This document shows, piece after piece, positions 42,814 to 51,931 of a stretch of DNA of 64,000 nt. The first letter of the stretch is position 1; each line of letters starts with the position of its first letter. Position numbers and translations under genes: made by a program. Below the pieces are notes generated by a model that did not search any database, was not told where the DNA came from, and saw only the letters and a program-made list of their open reading frames with translations. Source of the stretch: Stieleria magnilauensis (GTDB taxonomy: Bacteria > Planctomycetota > Planctomycetia > Pirellulales > Pirellulaceae); the NCBI GenBank assembly GCA_007753675.1, contig CP036432.1, positions 2,206,394 through 2,270,393 of the forward strand, read 5' to 3'.

Positions 42814-45207
42814 ATGGATGCTCCCCACAGCGACGCTTTGCTCCGCGAACTGACAGCCCCGCAATGCGAAGCGGTTCAGCACGTCGACGGGCCGATGCTG
42901 ATTTTGGCCGGCCCGGGCAGCGGAAAGACGCGGGTGGTCACGCACCGGATCGCATATCTGTTGTCCCAGAACATTCCGGACTGGCAGATTGCGGCGTTGA
43001 CGTTTACCAACAAAGCCGCCGATGAGATGCGCTTGCGGTTGGACAAACTGGCGCCGGGGCAAAAGGTCTGGATGGGCACCTTTCACCGTTTCTGTGCCCA
43101 GTTGTTACGGCGTTATGCGTCGATGGTGGGGCTGCAAGAGAATTATTCGATTTACGACACGTCGGATTCGAAGCAGGCGATGAAACGTGCGACCGAAGCC
43201 GCCGGAGTCTCCACGACCCATGCGTCTCCCGATCAGATCGCCAACGTGATCAGCAAGGCGAAAAACAAGCTGATCACGCCGGATGTCATGGAAGGCCAGA
43301 TGCTGTCGCCCAAAGAAACGGTGGCCGCCAAGGTGTACCCGGTTTATCAGCGCCAGTTGCTGACGGCCAACGCGGTCGACTTTGATGACCTGCTGTTGCA
43401 CGTCGCCAATTTGTTGCGGCACAGTCCCGAATTGCGGGGCGAGCTGGACCAGCGATTTCGCTACATCCTGGTTGACGAATACCAGGACACCAATCTGGCT
43501 CAGTACGCGATCGTCCGGGCGCTCTCGATCGATCACCCCAACCTATCGGTCACCGGAGACCCGGATCAATCGATCTATGGCTGGCGCGGTGCCGACCTGA
43601 ACAACATCCTGGATTTTGAAAAAGATTACCCCTCGGTCAAAACGGTTCGGCTGGAACAAAACTATCGCAGCACGCCCAACGTGTTGCGGGTCGCCGACCA
43701 ATTGATCCGTCACAACCGACGCCGCAAACAAAAGAACCTGTTCACCGACAACGACGAAGGGGAACCGGTGATCTTGCGGTGGTTCGAAAACGGCTATGAG
43801 GAGGCCGATTCGATCGCTGATGAGATCGTCGCCGCGATTTCGTCTGACCTCGCCCGGCCCAACGATTTTGCAATCTTTTGCCGTATGAATTCGCTGACGC
43901 GGTCACTCGAACACGCACTCCGCGGCCGTGGCGTTCCCTATCAAATCGTCAACGGCGTCGAGTTCTATCAGCGGAAAGAAATCAAGGACGTCTTGGCGTA
44001 CCTGCATCTGGTCAACAATCCCGGTCACGACGTCGCCTTGACGCGTGTGATCAACACCCCAACGCGAGGAATCGGCGCCAAGACGGTCCAGCGGATCCAG
44101 GCGTTTGCCGACAGCCACAACATCCCCATGTTGGAAGCCGCTCGACGCGCCGAGCAGATCGAATCGCTGGCCAAACGCAGCGTCACAATGGTCAAGAAAT
44201 TTGTCACGATCTACGACCGGATCGCCGCCCGCGCGACCGCTCCGCTGGAGGAGTTGATGCGGTGTGTGGTTCAAGAGTCGGGGTACGACAAGTTTTTGGA
44301 AAAGAATTCCGACGATGCGGACGATTCCAGTCCGCTGGGAAACGTCGACGAATTGATCAGTGCCGCAGTTGACTTTGATCGTCGACATCCCGACGACGGA
44401 TCGCTGGAAGCGTTTCTGGAACAAGTCGCACTGGTCAGCGACACCGATGCCTTCGAGGAAAACGACCAACGCGTCACCCTGATGACCCTACATGCCTCCA
44501 AGGGGCTGGAATTTCCGCGGGTCTTTATCATCGGCGTCGAAGACGATTTGCTGCCCCACAAACGATCCAAAGAGGACGACGCGCAATTCGAAGAGGAGCG
44601 GCGGCTCTTGTTCGTCGGTATCACCCGCGCCAAGCAATGGTTGCAACTGAGTTGTTGCAAACGTCGCATGATTCGCGGCGACACGCGACCGGTGATCGCC
44701 AGTCCGTTTTTGAACGAGCTGCCGTTGGAGGAGATGAAACGCATCGAGTCGACGGTGCAGCGAAATTATTTTGATCACGACATCGACCAGAGCGGCGGCG
44801 GGGATTGGGATTTGCCGGAAATCCAAATCCGCGACGAGGTCCAAGCAGACGTGTCGTTCGATTTCGGAGCCAATCAAGACGAAGACGTGTTGTCGGCGGA
44901 CGACCAGGCCCGAGAACCCGCGCCGACGTTTGATGCGGTCGCCGAAGAATCGTCGCCGCAGGAGGTCAAGTCGCAATCGATCCCCGAGATCGGTGCGCTC
45001 AAAACGGCCGCGGATTTGATGTCGGGCAATCGACCGCCGCTGACGGCGTTTCGCGAAGGCACCACGGTGCGGCATTACGACTACGGCGAAGGGACGATCC
45101 TGGCCGTCAGCGGACTCGGCCCCAAACGCATGGCACGCGTCCAGTTCGCCGACGGAGAGCACAACTTTCGACTCGCCTTCGCCAAGTTGGAAGTCGTCGG
45201 CCCGTAG
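42814..45207 (+). CDS. UvrD/PcrA-type DNA helicase
   Basis: The 797-residue superfamily 1A 3'-5' helicase acts in repair and replication. Q motif TAPQCEAV is followed by Walker A AGPGSGKTR (about 31-39). Further motifs are VDEYQDTN (II), GDPDQSIYGWRGA (III), LEQNYRS (IV), TLHASKGLEFPRVF (V) and ITRAKQWL (VI). The C-terminal 100 residues are acidic then basic, with the conserved PcrA-like end GTTVRHYDYGEGTI ... MARVQFADG. I chose the ATG at 42814; the frame is open upstream to 42751. It is monocistronic. Confidence 0.93.
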   Translation: MDAPHSDALLRELTAPQCEAVQHVDGPMLILAGPGSGKTRVVTHRIAYLLSQNIPDWQIAALTFTNKAADEMRLRLDKLAPGQKVWMGTFHRFCAQLLRRYASMVGLQENYSIYDTSDSKQAMKRATEAAGVSTTHASPDQIANVISKAKNKLITPDVMEGQMLSPKETVAAKVYPVYQRQLLTANAVDFDDLLLHVANLLRHSPELRGELDQRFRYILVDEYQDTNLAQYAIVRALSIDHPNLSVTGDPDQSIYGWRGADLNNILDFEKDYPSVKTVRLEQNYRSTPNVLRVADQLIRHNRRRKQKNLFTDNDEGEPVILRWFENGYEEADSIADEIVAAISSDLARPNDFAIFCRMNSLTRSLEHALRGRGVPYQIVNGVEFYQRKEIKDVLAYLHLVNNPGHDVALTRVINTPTRGIGAKTVQRIQAFADSHNIPMLEAARRAEQIESLAKRSVTMVKKFVTIYDRIAARATAPLEELMRCVVQESGYDKFLEKNSDDADDSSPLGNVDELISAAVDFDRRHPDDGSLEAFLEQVALVSDTDAFEENDQRVTLMTLHASKGLEFPRVFIIGVEDDLLPHKRSKEDDAQFEEERRLLFVGITRAKQWLQLSCCKRRMIRGDTRPVIASPFLNELPLEEMKRIESTVQRNYFDHDIDQSGGGDWDLPEIQIRDEVQADVSFDFGANQDEDVLSADDQAREPAPTFDAVAEESSPQEVKSQSIPEIGALKTAADLMSGNRPPLTAFREGTTVRHYDYGEGTILAVSGLGPKRMARVQFADGEHNFRLAFAKLEVVGP

Positions 45208-45267
45208 GCTCGCGCCATACGGCTGATCATCGTTTGAGATCGGCCGATTCGCCGTTCCGTTTGATTC

Positions 45268-46716
45268 TCACGAGCCCGTGTAGCGCGACAGGTCACCCAG
45301 GTTCAGCGTGTCGTTCATTTCGGCTTGCAGCGTTTCCAGACGCGAGAACAATCGCTTGACCGTCTTGGCATGCTCTGCCGAACCGGCCAGATCGTTCATC
45401 TCCTGCGGGTCCTGCTTCATGTCGTACAAGCGGATCTTGTTGGCAACGGGGTAAACGATCAGTTTGTAATTTTCGGTACGGATACTGCGTTGTTTATCCA
45501 AGTAGGCGCCGTAGACGACGTCATAGGGGCTGTCGGCACCGCCGAGCATCGGCAACAGGCTGTTGAATTGGACGTGTTCGGGTTGCTTGATGCCGGCCAA
45601 TTCCAAGGTCGTCGGCATGATGTCTTGCAGGTACACGGGGTGGTCGATCGATTGGCCCGCTTTGGCGTCCGGCCCGATCACCATCAACGGCACTCGGACG
45701 CTGTGATCGTACAGGTTTTGTTTGCCCATCAAGCCGTGCTGTCCGCAGGCCAGGCCGTGGTCGGCGGTAAAGAAGATCCACGTGTTGTCCTCTTTGCCGG
45801 TCGCTTCGACGGCATCCAGAATCCTGCCGATCATGGCATCCATGTGCGTGATGATTGCGTAATATTCTTGACGGTTTGTCTTGACCGCTAACGGCGTGCG
45901 GGGGAACGGGGCGAGTTTTTCATCGCGCAGTTTTCGCCCGGCCGCCATCGCTTCGGCGTACGGATATTCGGGCAAAAAGTTCTCCGGCAGCTTGACCTGG
46001 TCGACCGGGTACTTGGCAACGTATTCGGCCGGCGATTGACGCGGATCGTGCGGGGCGTTGAAGGCCAGGTACATGAAGAACGGTTGGTCGCCGGAACCGG
46101 CCTCGCTGAGGAAATCGACCGAGTGATTGGCAACCACTTCACTCCAGTGCGTTCCGCCTTCCCAAAACCCGCCGAACTTGGGATCACTCGGAGACCAGGG
46201 ATCGGTCACTTCGCCAGTTTCCGGGTCAACGAGTGGGCGGTTGTAGCCGGCCGGCGTTTGGCTGGGCATGCCGCCGCGGACATCACGTGCGACGTCAAAG
46301 GATTTTTGGGCGTCGGCCCGGCAATGCCATTTTCCGGTCATGTACGTTCGATAGCCGGCGGCTTTCATGTACTCACTCCACCACCGCCCCGCTTCACGTT
46401 CCTGTTCGGCGGCTTGATAAACCGGTTCGGCGTCCCAGAGGAATCGCCCGGAATTGAGCATCATGCGGCTGGCGACACACACCGCACCCGACCACGAACC
46501 CATGTTGTAGGCGTGGGTGAAGGTGGTGGCACGCTTGGCGATCCGATCCAAATTCGGTGTTTCGACTTCCGGGTGCCCAAACGCAGCGACGGTGTCGAAA
46601 CATTGGTCGTCGGAGAAGATGAACACGATATTGGGAGGTTCAGCCGCGCTCGCACCCGGCGTGAGCGAAAGACACCAGACGGTGGCGACAAGGAAAAGTA
46701 ACGCGAGTCGTGACAT
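45268..46716 (-). CDS. Secreted sulfatase
   Basis: The 482-residue protein has a signal peptide (MSRLALLFLVATVWCLSLTP, cleavage near ASA-AE). It fits the type I sulfatase family, hydrolysing sulfate esters. Metal ligands Asp36-Asp37 (FSDDQ) and TADHG are present. The formylglycine motif is CVASR with Cys80, an Ala variant of CxPSR. HGLMGKQNLYDHSVRVPL is also family-typical. A formylglycine-generating enzyme is needed but not in the window. Planctomycetes carry many such enzymes for sulfated polysaccharides. The true substrate cannot be told. The frame is open to 46758. Confidence 0.92.
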   Translation of the reverse strand: MSRLALLFLVATVWCLSLTPGASAAEPPNIVFIFSDDQCFDTVAAFGHPEVETPNLDRIAKRATTFTHAYNMGSWSGAVCVASRMMLNSGRFLWDAEPVYQAAEQEREAGRWWSEYMKAAGYRTYMTGKWHCRADAQKSFDVARDVRGGMPSQTPAGYNRPLVDPETGEVTDPWSPSDPKFGGFWEGGTHWSEVVANHSVDFLSEAGSGDQPFFMYLAFNAPHDPRQSPAEYVAKYPVDQVKLPENFLPEYPYAEAMAAGRKLRDEKLAPFPRTPLAVKTNRQEYYAIITHMDAMIGRILDAVEATGKEDNTWIFFTADHGLACGQHGLMGKQNLYDHSVRVPLMVIGPDAKAGQSIDHPVYLQDIMPTTLELAGIKQPEHVQFNSLLPMLGGADSPYDVVYGAYLDKQRSIRTENYKLIVYPVANKIRLYDMKQDPQEMNDLAGSAEHAKTVKRLFSRLETLQAEMNDTLNLGDLSRYTGS

Positions 46717-46795
46717 GGAGCGAAATTCCGAAGAGGAGAATGGAAATCGACGTTGCATTATACGATAGTCGCTGGCGGCGAATGCGATGTGTGAC

Positions 46796-47027
46796 CTAGC
46801 GATCCGTCTCAGCTAAACTTTCGGGTAGTGGACGAGGCGACGAGTCCTCTGCGTTCGGGTAGTGGACGAGGCGACGAGTCCTGTTTTGAGGTAGTGGACG
46901 AGGCGACGAGTCCTATTTTGAGGTAGTGGACGAGGCGACGAGTCCTCTGCAGTCGGCATATTGGCAGAGGACTCGTCGCCTCGTCCACTACCGCCTACCC
47001 TGACAAGGAGTACCAGTGCTCCGGCCA
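46796..47027. repeat. Family A repeat, copy A4 with four left arms
   Basis: The arm GTAGTGGACGAGGCGACGAG starts at 46825, 46859, 46891 and 46923, then one right arm ends at 46991. The 29-bp left flank starts with CTAG (46796-46799), here not a stop codon. The loop is in the reverse direction to A1-A3. The right flank is shortened by about 11 bp, and its end reads CTGG in place of CTAG on the other strand. It lies between aroA and the sulfatase gene. Confidence 0.88.
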
Positions 47028-47098
47028 CATTTAGATTTAGGGTACCGCGGAGAAGATCAGGCGGTAACTTGCCAATCACCCTGCCAGTTCCACGACCA

Positions 47099-48499
47099 TC
47101 AGCGCCAGCGGTGGGGGCGGCCGATCAGTGTTTCCAGATCGGCAAAAAACTCGGGATAGGTTTTTCCGGTGCAGGAAGGGTTGAGCACCCGGACGCCTTT
47201 GGCAGCCAGTCCCGCCAGCGAAAGACTCATGGCCATCCGATGGTCATGGTAGGTTTCCAGTGTGGCCGGCCTGATCCCGTCGCCGGGCGGATGAATCGTC
47301 AGCCCGTCGTCGTGTTCGTCGATGGTCGCGCCGAGTTTTCGCAGTTCGCAGGCCAGATCACCGATGCGGTCGGTTTCTTTGAACCGGTTGTGGGCGACGC
47401 CGCGAACGCGCGTCGGGCCGTCGGCAAACAGGGCGACCACGGCAAGCGTTTGGACGGTATCGCTGATTTGGTTCATGTCCACGTCGATGCCACGCGCGGC
47501 ACGACCGGAAATGGTCATGCCGTCGCCATCATGATCGAAGCGGCAACCCATCTGCTCAAGCACGCGGCAAAATCCCACGTCGCCTTGCATCGCGTCGGGA
47601 GTCAGCCCCAACACGGTGACTTCGCCCCCAGTGATCGCCGCGGCGGCCCAGAAATAACTGGCAGCCGACGCATCGGGTTCGATCGCGTACTCGACGCCTT
47701 GATAACCTTCGCCGGACACATTGACACGCAACGAGACCGTCTCCACCGCGTTCAGGTCGATTTCTTCGATGTCGACGCTCGCCCCAAAGGAACGCATGAC
47801 CGCCGCCGTCATTTCGATGTAGGGTCGCGAGACCTGCTCGCCGATCACATTGATTTGGATGTCGCCGACAGATTCAGCACCGTTGGCACGCGCGCGCCGA
47901 GCGTGCAGGGCCACCGGAGCGGCCATCATCAATCCGCTCAGATACTGGCTGCTGACACTGCCGCCGACGCGTATCGCTTTGTCGCTCCATCCGCGGGAAC
48001 GAATCGCCACCGGTGGGCATCCGCCGGGGGATTGCGTGATGATCGAACCGAGTTGGACTTCGGCAAGGGCGTCGACCAAATCCGCGATCGGCCGTTGGTG
48101 CATGCGTTGCACGCCCGACAAGTCGTAGTTGCCGCCGGCCGCCGATAGGGCAGCGGTCAGAAAACGAATCGAAGTGCCACTGTTGGCGATGAACAATTCA
48201 TGGGTCACGTCGGTGTTCGTGCTGCGGGTCGACGCGTCGACTTGAATCGTTCGCCCGGCTTCGGAAACATTGATCGAAACGCCGCAGGTGCGGAGACTGT
48301 CGATCATCACCGCCGTGTCTTCGCTGCGTAACGCTCCCGATAGCGTGGACTGACCCTCAGCCATCGCGGCGCAGATCAGCGCCCGATTGGTCAAACTCTT
48401 ACTGCCCGGAGGTCGAATCGCTCCGCGGATGGCGCCGCCCGGTTGGACAGAAACGCTTGTCGGTTCAGGGGTCAGGGTGCTCGTCGGCTGGTCGGGCAT
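47099..48499 (-). CDS. aroA: 3-phosphoshikimate 1-carboxyvinyltransferase (EPSP synthase)
   Basis: AroA joins phosphoenolpyruvate and shikimate 3-phosphate in the aromatic amino acid pathway. The N-terminal signature PPGSKSLTNRALI (30-42) binds both substrates. GNSGTSIRFLTAAL (here ANSGTSIRFLTAAL) and FKETDRI (RVRGVAHNRFKETDRIGDLA) are conserved. Length 466 is slightly above the norm because of a 25-residue Ser/Thr/Pro-rich N-terminus. The ATG at 48499 is the best start. Other aro genes are not nearby. Confidence 0.95.
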   Translation of the reverse strand: MPDQPTSTLTPEPTSVSVQPGGAIRGAIRPPGSKSLTNRALICAAMAEGQSTLSGALRSEDTAVMIDSLRTCGVSINVSEAGRTIQVDASTRSTNTDVTHELFIANSGTSIRFLTAALSAAGGNYDLSGVQRMHQRPIADLVDALAEVQLGSIITQSPGGCPPVAIRSRGWSDKAIRVGGSVSSQYLSGLMMAAPVALHARRARANGAESVGDIQINVIGEQVSRPYIEMTAAVMRSFGASVDIEEIDLNAVETVSLRVNVSGEGYQGVEYAIEPDASAASYFWAAAAITGGEVTVLGLTPDAMQGDVGFCRVLEQMGCRFDHDGDGMTISGRAARGIDVDMNQISDTVQTLAVVALFADGPTRVRGVAHNRFKETDRIGDLACELRKLGATIDEHDDGLTIHPPGDGIRPATLETYHDHRMAMSLSLAGLAAKGVRVLNPSCTGKTYPEFFADLETLIGRPHRWR

Positions 48500-48558
48500 T
48501 GCATTTTCAGGGCGCGCGAAAGGGGACAGCGGCCCAGTATCGCTTGCTGGCCAGAATT

Positions 48559-48641
48559 CGCAAGCTGGAGGCTCTGGCTAGAAATCGCAAGCTGGAAGCG
48601 TACGCCACCGGAGTCGCAAGCTGGAAGCGTACGCCACCGGG
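48559..48641 (-). repeat. Family E repeat after the small membrane protein gene
   Basis: CGCAAGCTGG units start at 48559, 48586 and 48615, the last two followed by AAGCGTACGCCACCGG. Read leftward, the element starts three bases after the TAA stop of the gene at 48642, in the same sense as that gene. It separates this gene from aroA. Confidence 0.82.
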
Positions 48642-48914
48642 TTAGATCGCCAGGGCGCCTTCGCGGCTGGGGACGGTGAACACACCCAACACCATCGAAG
48701 CCAGCGTCAGGGTGTGGATCAACCAGACGTCATCGAGACGCATCACGGTCCGCAGCGTCACCAGGCTGATGATCACCAACGCGATCAGGAAACGGCGTTC
48801 GGCACGTCGCAACGCGTCGCCGACAGACAGCTTGGTCGACAGCAACGCCCACAACCCAAACATGGGAAGCGCGAGGGCATTGACCACGGCGAAAAACTGG
48901 GGCAATTCGAGCAT
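48642..48914 (-). CDS. Small membrane protein of unknown function
   Basis: The 90-residue protein has about three hydrophobic segments (FFAVVNALALPMFGLWALL, FLIALVIISLVTL, LIHTLTLASMVLGVF). I chose the ATG at 48914 (MLELPQFF). The frame is open to 48950. A basic loop DALRRAERR follows the first helix. The family is not recognised. It may share a transcript with aroA downstream, separated by family E repeats. Confidence 0.7.
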   Translation of the reverse strand: MLELPQFFAVVNALALPMFGLWALLSTKLSVGDALRRAERRFLIALVIISLVTLRTVMRLDDVWLIHTLTLASMVLGVFTVPSREGALAI

Positions 48915-49162
48915 GACGATCCCTCGTCCGGCAGAGTGTTTGAAAAGCAAAAAAGAAAAGGATTTCCTAACGCTGCTGAGGATCGCAGGAGGAGACCTCG
49001 CAATGGAAGCCGGACTTGAGCGAAAATTCCAAGATTCGCCAAAAAGTTACAACCGATTTCCATAGACGCCGCGTTCCGGGCGCCTCCACAATGGGGTGTG
49101 GCGATGACGATTCGATCGACGGCTGATCGAATCATCAGAACATCAATGGAGGGGGAGAGGTG
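48915..49162. other. Divergent spacer
   Basis: About 250 bp between the small membrane protein gene and the nucleotidyltransferase-like gene. A purine-rich GGAGGGGGAGAGG just before 49163 is a strong Shine-Dalgarno site. No promoter pair or repeat stands out. Confidence 0.5.
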
Positions 49163-49987
49163 ATGTCAGAAGCAAAAGGGACGCGGTGTGGCCAGCGTAT
49201 CGTCGCGGTCATTGATCTTGGGGATCACCAACTGGGTGATGACAGTTTGTCCGGCGGTGCGGCGGCCGAACGTGAAGACCGACGGGTCGATCAGCCGCAT
49301 CCGATCCAGCGGTTCGCCCATCGACGACTTGCCGGGCAACCCCTGCTGTTACGGATGGCGGCGCGGTTGAGCGAATGCCAATGGGTCGATGAGATTTACG
49401 CGGTGGGCTGCAACTTGCCGGATTCGATGACGCAACTAAACAGCGCCGTCATCCGCCCGCTCAGTCTGCCGACGTGCCATTTGGTGGAACGGGTCGGCAC
49501 GATCGTTGATCGCACGATGCCCACGTGGGTGTTCTATGTTCCTGCCAACCGGCCGTTTATCGACGCCGCCTTGGTCGACGGATTGTTGTCCAAGGCATCG
49601 AAAAGCCAGCAGGGCGACTACTTCGGCTACACGTCGACATCTCAAGGACGAACCCCGATGGAGCATCTGGGGTTGGCCGGCGAGGTGTGTCACGCCGATG
49701 CGATCCGGCGGCTGCGACGAAACGCCGATCGCTTGTCACCCAGCCAAACGATTGCCGGATGCCTGGAGGATGCACCCGGCAACTATGAGCTGAGCTTTGT
49801 GCCCGTTCCCGACGAACTGGACCGCTGCGGCCTGCGGTTCGCCATCGAAGACGAGCACGACTGGGACGAAGCGCACCTGGTCTGCGAATCCGTCCGAGAA
49901 GTCGATGCCGGATGGCAGCAGGTCGCGCGGTTGGTCAGCCAAAAGGAGCATCTGCGAGACGCGACACCCAGCGTCGATTCAATTTAG
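49163..49987 (+). CDS. Nucleotidyltransferase-fold protein, SpsF/cytidylyltransferase-like
   Basis: The 274-residue protein has segments like those of sugar/acid cytidylyltransferases: GQPLLLRMAARLSECQWVDEIYAVG, IRPLSLPTCHLVERV, VFYVPANRPFIDAALVDGLL (the acidic substrate site region) and later RDATPSVDSI. The N-terminal nucleotide-binding loop (GxGxSxRxPGK) is absent; in its place is VAVIDLGDHQLGDDSL. It may thus be a non-catalytic or diverged member. A strong purine-rich Shine-Dalgarno lies before the ATG (a GTG at 49160 is possible). A long repeat array follows its stop. Confidence 0.6.
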   Translation: MSEAKGTRCGQRIVAVIDLGDHQLGDDSLSGGAAAEREDRRVDQPHPIQRFAHRRLAGQPLLLRMAARLSECQWVDEIYAVGCNLPDSMTQLNSAVIRPLSLPTCHLVERVGTIVDRTMPTWVFYVPANRPFIDAALVDGLLSKASKSQQGDYFGYTSTSQGRTPMEHLGLAGEVCHADAIRRLRRNADRLSPSQTIAGCLEDAPGNYELSFVPVPDELDRCGLRFAIEDEHDWDEAHLVCESVREVDAGWQQVARLVSQKEHLRDATPSVDSI

Positions 49988-49995
49988 CAGCGAAG

Positions 49996-50558
49996 GTGTT
50001 AGCGGAACGGCGCGAGCCGTCCGGTCGCGCTTCAAAGACATCGTGAAAGACCGGAGGGCTCACGCCCTGCCGCTAACGATGAACTCCCAGCGTGTTAGCG
50101 GAACGGCGCGAGCCGTCCGGTCGCGCTTCAAAGACACCGTGAAAGACCGGAGGGCTCGCACCCTGCCGCTAACGATGAACTCCCAGCGTGTTAGCGGAAC
50201 GGCGCGAGCCGTCCGGTCGCGCTTCAAAGACATCGTGAAAGACCGGAGGGCTCGCGCCCTGCCGCTAACGATGAACTCGCAGCGTGTTAGCGGAACGGCG
50301 CGAGCCGTCCGGTCGCGCCTCAAAGACATCGTGAAAGACCGGAGGGCTCGCACCCTGCCGCTAACGATGAACTCCCAGCGTGTTAGCGGAACGGCGCGAG
50401 CCGTCCGGTCGCGTTTCAAAGACACCGTGAAAGACCGGAGGGCTCGCGCCCTGCCGCTAACGATGAACTCGCAGCGTGTTAGCGGAACGGCGCGAGCCGT
50501 CCGGTCGCGCTTCAAAGACACCGTGAAAGACCGGAGGGCTCGCGTCCTGCCGCTAACC
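49996..50558. repeat. Family B array of six 96-bp units
   Basis: GTGTTAGCGGAACGGCGCGA recurs at 49996, 50092, 50188, 50284, 50380 and 50476, exactly 96 bp apart. Each unit has inverted arms: GTTAGCGGAACGGCGCGAGC and CGGAGGGCTC...GCCCTGCCGCTAAC. The arms are imperfect (AACGG against CAGGG), unlike family B elsewhere. The period is a multiple of three, so frames stay open in several directions; these are not genes. Units differ by few bases, which suggests recent amplification. The array ends before the gene at 50634. Confidence 0.92.
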
Positions 50559-50633
50559 AACAACACCCCGTTGGGTGTGGCACTGGGCTTGCACCGTCGG
50601 CTCAGCATTCAACTTTCGCCCCTGACGACGAGT

Positions 50634-51668
50634 CTAACTGCGGAGCATGACACCGACGGCTTGCAGGTAGCGTTCGACGACGTCCAGTTCGACATCGCGC
50701 CACTCGGCCGCTTTGTGCCGCAGGATGGCCAGTTTGAGCGACTCGATGGCGTCGTTCAGGTCATTGGGCAACTGGGGCAGTCCGATGAAGGGTTGAACCG
50801 GTGCCGCGGGGGCTTCGGTTTCCGATCCATCGGCTTGAATGCCGGCTTCGCCATCCTTGTTCTGGCCCGCCAGGGATTGCAGTTCTTCTTCGTCGCCGAA
50901 GTCGGGGCCTTCGAACGTGGGACCGGATTCAACGCCGCCGCTGTCGTTGTCGTATTCGCGGTTCTTTCCGTCGCCTTGCGCCGGTAGCGTGACGTCTTCG
51001 TCGGTGTCGACCTCCACGATTTGGCTGTCGGTCGGGCGGTTGCTGTCGACCGCACCTTCGGCCTGCCAGCGTTTCTCACGCATCACCGAAATGCTCCACT
51101 TCTCATTCGCGGCGCCTTCCAGCCACAGCGGAGCGTCTTCCCAGTCCAGGGCCGCCAGAAAGTGGCTCCAGTACAGCCCCTGATAGCTCTGATAGGAATC
51201 GTTGAATCGCTCATAGACCCGGCGGAGTCGCCCGACGTGTGGAGCGGTCACACCGCCGACGCGTCGCGACCAGGCGTCATCGGAGTATTGGGTCGCATCG
51301 ACACCCGATTCGATCAACTCGTTTCGCCACTGGCTGATGATCCGGCCTTTTTCCCAATTGGTCGTGCTGATCAATTGATTCCATTGACCGACAAACGGCT
51401 CGGCCAATGCGCTCGCCCGCTGCAAGTCTTCTTCGCTGACGGTTTCATCGCTGGCTGTTTCCTCGCTGGGGGCGGTCGGCTCCTCCCAGGCAGCTTTGGC
51501 GGCATCCAGATCGGCGTCCTGGATCACTTCGTCGGCCGTTTCGGGAGCGTCCACGGGCGGTTCGGCGGCGGAGGCGGCGGGGTCCGTCGGCCCTGCCGAA
51601 GGCTCCGCGATCGTGTCGGTAACTTGAGATTCCGTTTCGTTGGCGGAAGAGAGTTCGTCCTGAGGCAT
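50634..51668 (-). CDS. Unassigned acidic protein with a conserved helical core
   Basis: The 344-residue protein starts at the ATG at 51668 (MPQDELSS). Residues 1-85 are acidic and Ala/Glu/Pro-rich. The core at about 90-195 (GQWNQLISTTNWEKGRIISQW ... YWSHFLAALDWEDAPLWLEG ... NEKWSISVMREKRW) is helical and Trp-rich. It is a little like the helical regions of DUF1016/DUF3102-type or ParB-like proteins, but I cannot assign it. An acidic linker then a final helix (LPNDLNDAIESLKLAILRHK) end it. A DNA-binding role is only a guess. Confidence 0.75.
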   Translation of the reverse strand: MPQDELSSANETESQVTDTIAEPSAGPTDPAASAAEPPVDAPETADEVIQDADLDAAKAAWEEPTAPSEETASDETVSEEDLQRASALAEPFVGQWNQLISTTNWEKGRIISQWRNELIESGVDATQYSDDAWSRRVGGVTAPHVGRLRRVYERFNDSYQSYQGLYWSHFLAALDWEDAPLWLEGAANEKWSISVMREKRWQAEGAVDSNRPTDSQIVEVDTDEDVTLPAQGDGKNREYDNDSGGVESGPTFEGPDFGDEEELQSLAGQNKDGEAGIQADGSETEAPAAPVQPFIGLPQLPNDLNDAIESLKLAILRHKAAEWRDVELDVVERYLQAVGVMLRS

Positions 51669-51931
51669 CAGCGTCCGAGTGGTAAAAATGTCGTGTGGAG
51701 ATGATTTCGTGACCCAGTCACAGTGGTTGCACACGCTAACGAAAGAAACCGCGGCTGAAAAACGGTTGGCGGCTCGAGAACGCCTGAGTCGACGATTTTC
51801 CGATTCACACACGCCGTCTGGGCAAACTTTGACATGTGGAAAGCCTGTCGGGGACTCACCGTTTGATTTGGCGTTTTCCACTCGGTGCGGTTATTCTGTT
51901 GGCCCCACCACCACCACGCCCACCGCTCGCA

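Noticed and set aside
49996-50558. CRISPR array
   Set aside because: Whole 96-bp units repeat with no unique spacers, and there are no cas genes.
49996-50608. Frames across the 96-bp array on both strands
   Set aside because: The period is a multiple of three, so open frames are expected; the products are Arg-rich repeats with no start signals.
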